Positions 8,961 to 20,900 of a stretch of DNA of 64,000 nucleotides are shown piece after piece. Each line of letters opens with the position of its first letter. The first letter of the stretch is position 1. The notes beneath the pieces are model-generated. The model ran no database searches and was not told the DNA's origin. It saw only the letters and a program-made list of their open reading frames with translations. The stretch covers positions 6,501,980 through 6,565,979 of the forward strand of contig CM037877.1 of the NCBI GenBank assembly GCA_021292165.1. The letters run 5' to 3'. A program made the position numbers and the translations under genes. Origin of the DNA: Shinisaurus crocodilurus. Taxonomy: Eukaryota > Chordata > Lepidosauria > Squamata > Shinisauridae.

Positions 8961-11900
8961 GTCGGGCTTAGCCGATGAAGCTAACTTAGCAGGGCGTGCT
9001 CGTTCCATTTAGTGCGGTGTTCTCCAACCTTGGGTCCCCAGATATTTTTGGCCTACAAATCTCATTATTGAGTGTCTGCTGCATTTTGCATAACCTTCAA
9101 GCTTCTAGTCCTCACTTAGAAAGCTCTAAACTGTTCCCTATTCCCCAAGTTCTTCTTACATGCTTCCCCCACTCATTCTGTCTTGTTTTGCACAACTTCT
9201 GCTGCCCTCTGTGTCAGCTCCTTCAATCCTATAATAATATCTCATAATTTCTCGTGTCTTTCCCCCCTTGTGCAGATAGAGGAGCTTTTAAAAGAGGTGA
9301 CGCTCAAGGAGAAGAGGAAACAGAAAATCAACTCCTTCCTCCACGAAATCAATGCCTTGCTGAGCACGATCCCAGAGGCTCCCGAAAGAGATGTACGTCT
9401 GAGATGTGTGCAGTTTACAGTGCAATCCTGTGCAGTCCCACTGTGTTCCCATGAGACCTGCTCCCTAATAAGTGTGTTTAGGAGGGCAGCCTTAATCTGG
9501 CTTTAGTGACAAGTGATCAGCTGTTGCCAGCATTCCAAGAGCTTCCTCCTGCGACCTCAGTGTCAGGGAGGAACAGGCCTGGTCAGGTGTCATGTGGTGC
9601 TTTTTAAAGACGATTGAAATGCCACATTTTATAGGCAGCTGCAGATCTTGGGCTGCGGATGAGTGGTGGATGCAGGGTCCGGCATGGTCTCCAGATGATG
9701 CCACATTGACCATTGATTTGACAGTTCTGATGTTCAGGTCTTTTCCTTAAAAGGAGTAAAAAGATTTCAGAGATTTCATAGATTATAGAGTTGGAAGGAG
9801 CCTACGCTGGAAGGAGCCAGTGTGGCGTAGTGGTGAGAGTGTTGGACTGGGACTTGGGAGATCCGGGTTCTAGTCCCCACTCGGCCATGAAACTCACTGG
9901 GTGACTTTGGGCCAGTCACTGACTCTCAGCCTCACCTACCTCACAGGGTTGTTGTGAGGATAACAAGGAGAGGAGGAGGAGGATTATGTAAGCCGCCTTG
10001 GGTTCCTTGCAGGAAAAAAGGTGGGGGATAAATATAACAAATAAAAAAATAAAAAAATACAAGGCCATCGGATGCAACCCCCTGCTCAGTGCAGGAAACT
10101 AGAGCAGGGGTCTCCCATTCCAAGTAAGAGAGGATCATGGTAACCCCTTACGTCAGGGATCAGGAATCTCCAGCCCAGATCCAAGCCATTGAACCCAGTA
10201 TTGTGTACTTTGGCGGTTCCTCTCTAAGATCTCAGGTATCAGGAGGCTTTCCCCAGATCTGCTACCTGAGGTCCTTCTCCAGCTGGAGTGCCTGAGGAGG
10301 GCCCAGCCCAGGACCATCTTTTCTTGAGCTGCAGCCTATCCCATGTAGATGGCCACGGTGTTACTTTACCTTTCTCTCCACTTCTCCCGGCCATCTCCTC
10401 CTAGATCACTGACCAGTCCTGGCTCCCTAAGGGGGTGAAGGTGCCTCTCCTGCAGCTTCCTTTCGGCGTGAAGGGCAGCTTCCGCTTCCTGCCCCCTGCA
10501 GAAGTGAAGGTGGTGGGGAGTTACCTGCTGGGCACCTGCATCAAGCCTGAGATCAATGTGGACGTGGCGCTGGTCATGCCCAGGGTGAGTGGCACTTGCG
10601 CCGATGAGGGGCAGGTGGATATTTCCTTTTAAAAACAATAATGACGACGACGACGGCAACTTAGCGTTTATACTGAATGTTAAAAGTGCTTCGCGTACTC
10701 TGTTTTTGTGTCACAACAGCCTTATCAGGCAGGTCAGTACAGTAATACCTTGGATTGCAAGTAACTTGGTTTGAGAGCGTTTTGCAAGACAAGCACATTT
10801 TAAAATATATATATATATTTACTTGATATACAAGCGACGTCTTGCAATACAAGTACTGTAGTACGGCTTAAATTAAAAATCTCTGTACACATTTTTTTGG
10901 GGGGGATTTCGTTTTGATATAAGAGTGTTTTGGATGACAAGCACGTTTCCGGAACGAATTATGCTCTCAGTCCGAGGCACGGCTGTATTATTATTAACTA
11001 TATTATAGGTGGTGGGGAGTGGGGGCTGAGGTTGAGGGAAAGAATAACTTTCTTTGGGCACACATGATGATGTTGCAAGCATGTGTTTCTCCCGCATGAC
11101 TCAAATGTATTGCTACTCAGGGTTGAGAGGACACCGGAGGCTGTCTTGTAACTAGAGCCCTTTGGACCATCAGTGTCAGCCTGCTATGGCTGAATCGGAC
11201 TCAGTGTTAGAGCAGGCTTTTGGCTCACGCTGGGTCAGCTTGTCTGAGCCTGGAAAGCTAAGCAGGGTCAGGCCTGGTTATTACTTGGATGGGAGACCCC
11301 TCCTCTAGTTTCCTGCATTGACCAGGGGGTTGGACTCGATGGCCTTGTAGGCCCCTTCCGACTCTATGATCTATGATTCTAAGATATGGGGCAATCCAAA
11401 AGGCAAGGCAGCAAAACAGGCCAATGGTCAAGCATGAAGGTTTCAGTCCAGTAGGGGCATCAGGCAAAGGCAGGAGTGGTCAAGATACATTAAGCCGTGA
11501 GATATAATACTCCAGAAGCAGAATCAAGCAGGAATCCAAAGGTCAATGTCATGGAGGGCCAATCTCAAGGCAAGGTCCAGGTCCAGAAAATAAGACGCTG
11601 GAGCCGAAGGACTAATGTTGCTCTAGCACTGGCCAGGCTAAAACTGAAGGCTTATATCGCCAGAGCTTCTTGAGCCCCACCCAGGGCTCAGCTGCAGTGC
11701 GTCACAGACACAGACCCTCTGGCAAAAGTCCTGCTCAGAAGGAGGGCCTTGCTCCTGCGAAGTCCTCCTTTGTAATCAAGCCTTTTGGCCTGCCTCTTGA
11801 GGTGATGATGCTCTCGGGGGGCTGGGGGGCCGCCCAGCCTCCGCCTCAGCGGCAGAACTCCCCTCCTCCTGCAGGGATGGACTAGCAGGTGATCTCCCCT

Positions 11901-14900
11901 GCGGGCCCGGGCTCCCCCAGGTCTCCTGACGTGGGTGGCTCCTTGGCGTTGTCTGCTTCTGCAAGCTCCAGCTCCTCTGCGGGATAATTCATCCAGCGAG
12001 GGATGGGCAATCTAGCACAGTATTGTCGACACCAGCCTTCTCGAACCTGGTGCTGGGTTTATGGCAGCGGCAGCTGTCCCGGGTTTCAGACACGAGTCCT
12101 TCCTAGCCCTACCTGGAGATGCCGGGAATCGGACCTAGGAGCTTCTGCCTGCAAAGCAGGGCCTCTGCCACTGAGCTGTGTCTCAGGGCCTGGATAGCCA
12201 AAGAATTTGTCCCCCTGCTATGGAAATGGAAGCACAAAAGAGAGGAAAAGCTTGCTGGCCACCTCGGAATGTATATGAACCTAGAACAGGACAGAGGAAG
12301 GCACCACTGAGCTTTTGCCCTTCCCCCAAAGTGTGATTTCCCCCTGGTATACAGGATTGTCCCTGATCTCCCCCCTCCTTCAACATAATCTCCCACTCGA
12401 TTTAGGTGGTTGCCCATTTTCAACGCCAAAAGACATTCGTGAATGTAACAAACTTGAGTTATACATGCCATACATTAAAGCAGGGGTGTTGAACCTCTTG
12501 GCCCGAGGGCCGAATTCCATTTCACTCTTGGGGGCCACATTCCAGTGGTGGGCAGGGCCAGCGACAAAAGGGGCGGGACCAAAAATACCAGCCTGTTTTA
12601 GCTTAAAGCTCTTATTGCCAGTCACGAAGCCTTCCGAGAGGCATTTCAACCTTTTAGAGTGGGGGGAAAACTTCACAAAAGCCGGGAAACCACCCAATGA
12701 CCGGTGGTTGGGGTGGGGCTAGGGAAGCCCAGATGACTGGAGTAGGACCTCAGGTGGGCTAGAATTGCCCCGGGCCTGTGGTTCTGCACCCCTGCATTAA
12801 AGTAGCCTCATAATTTTTATTTTATTCATTATATTTATATTATTATACTACATTGTTAGCCTGCCTTTCTTCCAAGATGGAACTCAAGGCAACACACTAG
12901 GAGGGTTACTAGGAGGTCTTCCATGTGGTTGTGCACCAGACCCAGACATGCTTGGCTTCAGCCAGGTCACCGCAGCATCTGCTTTTAGATCATGGCCTCG
13001 GGACCATGGTGTCAGTCAGTCAGGCGATCACTCGTGACCGAGTAAAATTGTCTTCCAGGATAAAAAAAAAGAAAGAAAAAAGAAAATTTACAAAAAGGAG
13101 ATTTTAAAAGGAGGAAAATTCTAAAGAAAATTGTGTAGACTCTAGCGATGGGTCCGTAAGTGACTGTGGAGGCCAATTCTAGATCCACACAGCTTCCCAC
13201 AGTGAGGACACAGGTTACCAGATGGAAGATGGTCCTGTAAAGGATTCGTTTGACGTGCTTTTCGCCTAGCACGTTTCTCCCTTTCACCTTGCACTCGGGC
13301 TTCTTCAAAGTCCATGGAACCTTTGTGAAAGGCCAACCTCCATTTAGATCGTTCATGGGCCAGAGCTTCCCAGTTTTCGATGTTTATATTGCATTTTTTT
13401 AGATTAGCCTTAAGAACATCTTTAAACCTCTTATACTGACCACCGGTATTCCGCTTTCCATCCTTGGGTTGGGAATAAAGTAGCTGCTTTGGGAGATGGC
13501 AATCAGGCATTCGAACAACATGACCGGTCCACTGAAGTTGGCGTTGAAGGATCATTTTTGTGTCTGTATTTTAGGGAAGGGGCACATTGTGACGAAGTGC
13601 TAATTTATGTTGATGGAGGATGTTTTTTTTAAAGTGATATATTTTATGGACAGTCTCTCTCTGTCTCTTGTTAGGAGATATTCCAGGACAAGGATCACCT
13701 AAACCAGCGCTACCACCGCAAGAGGGCTCTCTATTTGGCCCAGGTCGCCCACCATCTGGCCAAGAAAAAGCTCTTTGGCAGCGTGAAGTTTGCCTACATG
13801 AACGGAAACCACCTGAAGCCCACTGTGCTCTTGCAGCCGCAAGGTGAGAGTGGCTTTCCGCATGACTGCCCCAGACCCGCTCACATTTATAGCCTGTTGT
13901 ATTCCGTGAGAGGACAGCTTGTCCGTGCAGTAGCATGTCCAAGAAGCCATTAAGACTTGTAATGGAAAACAAACCGAGCGGGAGCCCGCCGTGTGATGCC
14001 GTAGTACAAGAGGCCATTGCAGTTTTGGACTGCATTAACAAAAGCTTTGCTTCCAAGACTTGGGAAGATCAGCTGGCATCTGTATGTTCATAGAATCATA
14101 GGAAAGTAGAGTTGGAAGGGGCCTACAAGGCCATCGAGTCCAACCCCCTGCTCAATGCAGGAATCCAGGTCAAAGCACCCCTGACAGATGGCTGTCCAGC
14201 TGCACCTTGAATGCCTCCAGAGTGGGAGAGCCCACCACCTCCCTAGGTAGTAGTTGGTTCCATTGTCTTATTGCTCTGACAGTCAGGAAATTTTTCCTGA
14301 TGTTCAGGTGGAATCTGGGTTCCTGTGACTTGAGCCCATTATTCCGTGTCCTGCAAACTGGGATGAACGAGAAGAGATCTTTGCCCTCCTCTGTGTGACA
14401 TCCCTTCAAGTACTGGAAGAGTGCGATCATATCTCCCCTCAGTCTCCTCTTCTGAAGGCTAAACATGCCCAGTTCTTTCAGTCTCTCCTCATAGGGCCTT
14501 GTTTCCAGTCCCTTTATCATCCTTGTTGCCCTCCTCTGAACCCTCTCCAGTTTGTCTACGTCCTTCTTCAAGTGTGGTGCCCAGAACTGGACGCAGTACC
14601 TCCGTGGTGGGAGTGGTGGGTCTGATGCTGGCTTTGTCTGAAATTCCACAGCCTTTGCTCAAATGCATATTGAGTAGGCTGAAACAGAGAGACTTCCAAC
14701 AAGTGTATATATAGCGTTGGTACTTTAGTGACTGCAATTTTGTCATCGTAATTAATTTGTTTTAACAATTCCTGGTTTTGATTAGCTGTACGCTGCTTTG
14801 GATACATGGAAGCAGTCTTGTCTATAACGATATGAAATAAAGATGGTCGGTCTTGCTAATTTAGATTGTAAGCCTGCAGGCAGGGACTGTCTTGTTAATT

Positions 14901-17900
14901 GCTGTAAACCGCCCAGAGAGCTTCGGCTATTGGGCGGTATAAAAATGAAATAAATAAATAAATAAAATAAACACACTTCAAACCATGGTTCCAGGTGCTG
15001 AGCAGCACCATGCACCGTAGCGAGAGTGGCTGCCATTAGAGCAGGTGGCGGCAGTAAGGAGAAGTATAGATGGGGGTGGGGGTGCAGGGCTAGTTTGCCG
15101 ATACAAACGTAATTAGTTTAGAATCATAGAATCATAGAAAAGTAGAGTTGGAAGGGGCCTACAAGGCCATCGAGTCCAACCCCCTGCTCAATGCAGGAAT
15201 CTAGGTCAAAGCATCTCTGACAGATGTCTGTCCAGCTGCACCTTGAATGCCTCCAGAGTGGGAGAGCCCATGACCTCCCTAGGTAGTTGATTCCATTGTC
15301 TTATTGCTCTGACAGTCAGGAAATTTTTCCTGATGTTTAGGTGGAATCTAGGTTCCTGTAACTTGAGCCCATTATTCCGTGTCCTGCAAACTGGGATGAA
15401 CGAGAAGAGATCTTTGCCCTCCTCTGTGTGACATCCCTTCAAATACTGGAAGAGTGCGATCATATCTCCCCTCAGTCTCCTCTTCTGAAGGCTAAACATG
15501 CCCAGTTCTTTCAGTCTCTCCTCATAGGGCCTTGTTTCCAGTCCCTTTATCATCCTTGTTGCCCTCCTCTGAACCCTCTCCAGTTTGTCTATGTCCTTCT
15601 TAAAGTGAGGTGCCCAGAACTGGACGCAGTACTCAAGATGAGGCCTAACCAGTGCCGAGTAAAGGGGAATTATCACTTCCCGCGATTTGGAAGCTATACT
15701 TCTATTAATACAGCCCAAAATTGCATTTGCCTTCTTTGCAGCCACATCGCATTGCTGGCTCATATTCAGTTTGTGATCTACCACAATTCCAAGATCCTTC
15801 TCACTTGTAGTATTGTTGAGCCTGAGTAGTACCTCAGCTACGCCGAATATCGGGTGGTGGTGATGAACCTGACCCCGGGGAAAGCCAACGGCCTCGGGTG
15901 GAGGAGCTTGACCAGGAGGCTTGTAGGGGCCTTGAGGAATTAAATCGCCTATAAATTCCAGCTGATCTTGGGCGGCGGCAGCAGCAGCATCGATCGGAGG
16001 CCAAGGCGAAGGATGCTGATAGGGCTTTGGTGTGGAAAACCGCGGGCGAGTTGGTAGCCTTTGTAAGCGGCCGTAACTCTGCCATGTTGAAGGCATTGGA
16101 AAACCGCCATTTCCCAAGCATACTCCTCGTGGCTAGACAGATAGATATAATCTAGCCATGACGACATCCAACTTCCGGTAGGAAAGGAATGAAAAGAAGA
16201 CGAAGTAACATAATTGGCGGAAAGGGGTACAGATCTAAGGGGGCAGGTTGATTTGAGAGGAGAGCGGGGGGGCCCAGCTGTGGAAAGACAGTGGAACTGG
16301 AAATGGGGGGGGGGGACGACATTCAGAGATGGGGGACGGCTCCTCCGTGATAGGCTCTGCATTGGCGTGGAGTCAAGCAGATAGGAGGAAGAAATATAGA
16401 ACTGCGTCTTCTGTATTGTTGTAGTGTAAAGCATTACGCTGGAAGCTGCCTTCTACTGAGTCAGGACATTGGTCTATCTAGCTCACCATCACCTGTATTT
16501 TCTGGCATCTTTGGCTCCCCACGGCAGGGGTCCCTAGTGCCACACGGGCACCTCCAATGGTGCCCGCAAAGGGGTCCCCAGCGTGGTGCCTGTGGGTACC
16601 TGGAAAAGATTTTTAAAATCCTCCCCCCTTTTTAAAATATACGTACCTGGATTTGTATGAAATGCACACTTTCTAGCAATTCTACATAGGCTTCAACCTA
16701 AGCCAGTGTTCTCCAACCTTGGGTCCCCAGATGTTTTTGGCCTACAACTCCCAGCATGCCCCAGCCAGCGTAGCTGGCTGGGGCATGCTGGGAGCTGTAG
16801 GCCAAAAACAGTGTAGGCCAAAAACATCTGGGGACCCCAGGTTGGAGAATACTGACCTAAGCAGACCAAATATTTAAATAAATATCCATTTGAAAGTGGC
16901 ATCTATACGCCACCCGTTCATATACTGAAAGCATTTTAAGGTCCTCAACCCATTGCATTATAGGAGGTGAGTGTCTATCCTTCCAATTTTGTAATATCCA
17001 TATTTTAGCTGTCAAAAGGGCACAGGGAACCCATTTCCCCTTCCATTTGTTAATTCCCATGAAGCAGGTAAATAAATTAAAAGAGCGTGTACATCAGGGA
17101 ACATTAAAGCTTGTTCTAGTACAAAATTTATCTGAGCAATAACCTCCCCACAAAAAGAAGCAACTACTGGGCTACTGGCGTAGTGGTGAGAGTGTTGGGC
17201 TGGGACCCGGGAGATCCGGGTTCTAGTCCCCACTCGGCCATGAAACTCACTGGGTGACTTTGGGCCAGTCACTGACTCTCAGCCTAACCTACCTCACAGG
17301 GTTGTGGTGAGGATAAAATGGAGAGGAGGAGGACTATGTAAACCGCCTTGGGTTCCTTGCAGGAAGAAAGGCGGGGTATAAATATAACAAATAAATAAAT
17401 GGTTTCGCGTGGCGTCTGAACTGAGCCTGGATGTGGGTGCTGTTCGAATGAAGGCAGGTCAGATCAGTTGCGCCTTGGGGACCATTGAGCTGTGATTTTT
17501 GCTTACCATGACACCATGGCCGCTGTCTCCTTTAATGCAGGGGTGCAGAGCTTCAGGCCCAGGAGCCAAATCTTCCCTTCCACCAGGAGCCACCAGAACC
17601 CCCCCCCCCCCTTCAGCCCTGATGGTTTGGTGGCTTCCCGGCTTTTGTGCAGTTTCTTCCCCAGTCTGAAAGGCTGACATGCCTCTCCTCGGGCTCAGTG
17701 ATGGGCAGCGAGAGCTTTCAGCTAAAATAGGCTGGTGTTCTGGCTCCGCCTCCTTTGCCTTGGGCCCCGCCCACCTCTGGAATGCGGGCCCCGAGAGCTT
17801 CTCTGGGATGGAATTTGGCTCTTGGGTTGAAACAGGTTCTGCAGCTCTGCTGTGATGGAGCTTTCTCCTTTGTACTTCTGTGCCACTCTCGTTTCGCTTG

Positions 17901-20900
17901 TGGGGCTCCAAGGTAAAACAGAACCGGAGCGCAGAAGATTGCGTGTGTGTGATTATTTATTTATTTGTTTATTTACTCTAGTTCTATCCTGCCTTTTTTT
18001 CCTGCAAGGAACCCAAGGGAGCTTACATGATCCTCCTCCTCTCTATTTTATCCTCACAACAACCCTGTGAGGTAGGTTAGGCTGAGAGGCAGTGACTGGT
18101 CCAAGTCACCCAGTGAGCTTTATGGCCGAGCGGGGACTAGAACCCGGATCTCCCGAGTCCCAGTCCAACACTTTAACCACTGCACCACACTGGCTCGCCT
18201 CTCGGTATTGTTCAGGGTGACGGAAGGAGAAGCTTTTAACAGAGTTGGCATCGATGGCTCTTGCTTCCAACAATTGTGGCGTCCTTGTTTCTTTTCTTCC
18301 CCGGGGGCTCACAGGGAAAGACACCAAGACGATGACTGTCCGCCTCTTCGCCTGCCCTGCCCAAGGCGTCTTCAAGCCCAGCCGCTTGCATCCCAGCAAG
18401 AACAATGTCCGCACTGCCTGGTTCCTGGAGAAAGACTCACCTGCGGCAGGTGAGCCAAGAAGTGGTGGGAAGGGGCCGAGGGAAGGCCTGACCCCTTTGG
18501 GAGTGCAGGAAAGGAGAACTGGACAGGGTCAGGGGGATGGTCTACAACTCCCATCGGCCCCGGCCGGCATAGCTAAAGGTCAGAGATGGTGGGAGTGGTA
18601 GTCCAGCGACATCTGGAAGGCCAGATGTTCCTCACCCGTCGTCCATGCAGTCCAGCCCCTTGTCTCCTAACTCTGGCTAGATCCAGATGATTTGGGGGTT
18701 TATGGAATTCATGACCACCGGATGAGGTGATGCCACTTAGCTCAGGTCGTGGTTGGGCAGAAAGTAGATCAGGACCTGCTGGTAGATCTTGGGCAGTTTG
18801 CAGTAGATCAGCAAGGACTTCTGATTCCCAATGGCGAAACCATACCAAAAACAAAACGCCCTTTATTCCCTCCTAAATTGGGCTACTAAAATCAAGAACG
18901 CTTGTGAGGGGTGCGGGGAAGAAATAGGAGTTGCTTTTGTGTGTGGAAGGGTGTGTGTGTGCGGCGAGCGCCACTTGTGGCACTGGAAACCAATTCCTGG
19001 TCTGAGCACATGCGCAGAGGTACCCGCAATTCATGCGCAGACGTACCCGCAATTCTGTGTTCACTTTCCTGAGCCTGCTGTTTTGCCCCTGGCTCCATCG
19101 GTCAACCTCGGGGGTCTAGTGGAGAAAACTTAAGTCAATCCCACAAGCTGAAAGCCTGCCCACTCTTTTTTTTATATTAATTTTTTATTGTGGATTTCAA
19201 CGAAACAAAACTAGAAAAAGAAAGAAAAAGTCTGCCCACTCCTGGCCATCTAATGGTGATCGCAAATCATATATTATAGTGTAAATGCCAGAATTTAAAA
19301 GGGGGTGGGGTCTGCACTCCATATTCGGAGGTTAAGACTCAGTGGCTCATGTTCTAGACGTTATTTCTTTCCTTAGGATCCCATATAAAAGAAATTACGT
19401 TTCTTGTTTGAGATTGACTTGTTTGATGTCAATTCATCTTTTAATGTCCCTTTCTTAAAACAAACAAAAAAAGTGGTGTTATCCATTTCCATCATCTTTT
19501 CTGCCCTTTTACGTTATCTGATGTAGACTCTTGCCTACGAATGCTCATGCCGCAGTAACTGTGTTAGTTCTTAAAGACACCACGGGTCTCCTCATGGATC
19601 TGTCTAATCCAGTGTTTCTCAACCTTGGGTCCCCAGATGTTTTTGGCCTACAACTCCCAGCATGCCCCAGCCAGCTATGCTGGCTGGGGCATGCTGGGAG
19701 TTGTAGGCCAAAAACATCTGGGGACCCAAGGTTGAGAAACACTGGTCTAATCGCTGTTGATATTCCCATATTTGAAGAATTTGTCTGTTCCTCTTGACAG
19801 TCTACATGGGCCATTTCCAAAGCTCTGGTCCCCCTTCTAGCTGAACAGGAAGTTAGCCAGAGAGCCTCCATCTTGGATTTGAATGTTAGGTTTGATCTGT
19901 TGGGGCTGTTGTGTCGTAGCCAGCCAAAATAGGCCGCCATTTGGTTTTCCCTCGTCACGTCTGTTCAATTCCATTTCTTGCTTGTTCCCCTCCCAGGAGC
20001 AGCCGAGCCACCAACCCCTCACTACAACAACTCCATTTTGTGGGACCTGGTGATGGAGTCCAACCTGCTCTTCCTCTCTGGGGCGGCCAGTGACTTTCAA
20101 GGCATGCGTGATGGTGTGTGTCTCCTCAAAGTTTGGCTGCGCCATCGGGAGATCGATAAGGTAATTGGGTCCCACCCACGCAAGGGAGGAGACCATCTTG
20201 CTTACTAGTCCCAGAAGTTGGCTGTTGTGGCAGGAGGTGGAATTGCTGGTCTGTAAAGTAGGTTTGGAGGGATGTTTGGGGCACATTAAAGCAGCACTTC
20301 AGTATCTGTGCTGGCTTTCTAGAAGTGCAATTCAAGGAGGTAGTTTTGACCTGTACACACCTGTGTGGATTCTGCATCCCCCCCCCCCCCGTATAAACCA
20401 GGCCTCTCCAACCTTGATCACATCACTCCAGTGCTCAAAGAGTTGCACTGGCTACCAATTCTTTGCCGAGCCGAATTCAAGGTGTTGGCGTTGACCTTTA
20501 AAACCCTGTACGGCTCCGGTCCAATATATCTCAAGGAGCGCCTCCAGCAACATCAAGTAGGCCGCTCAACAAGATCTGCCACAGACAGCCTTCTCCCTGT
20601 CCCATCAGCCAGAGAAACCAGGCTGGTGGGGACTAGGAGGAGGGCCTTTTCTGTGTCAGCCCCCAATTTATGGAACTCTCTCCCCAGTGACCTCCGCCAT
20701 GCCCCTTCCTTGATTAGCTTCCGCCGTGCATTAAAAACGTGGCTTTTCAGGCGGGAATATGGGGTGGGTTAGGATGTTTAAGTTTTGTTCAGTTTTTAAT
20801 TGTGTTTATACTGTGTGTGTGTGTGTGTCCCCTTGTATTTTATTGGATTGTAAATTGCTCAGAGTGGCCGGATGTCTGGCCAGATGGGCGATTCATAAAT

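Noticed and set aside
11240..11300. Candidate 5S rRNA gene
   Set aside because: The 5' third of 5S is missing or altered and the sequence continues into a CR1 tail. The same structure recurs at 25709 and 54466, so this is a SINE.
15206..16117. A single 303-codon protein joining the Pro/Ala-rich segment to CR1 reverse transcriptase
   Set aside because: The frame is only accidentally continuous across the junction of unique DNA and a truncated antisense CR1. I treat the two parts separately.
19610..19744. CRISPR-like or terminator-like palindromes
   Set aside because: The palindromes are dispersed, not in a regular array, carry 8-bp target duplications and lie in a vertebrate genome.
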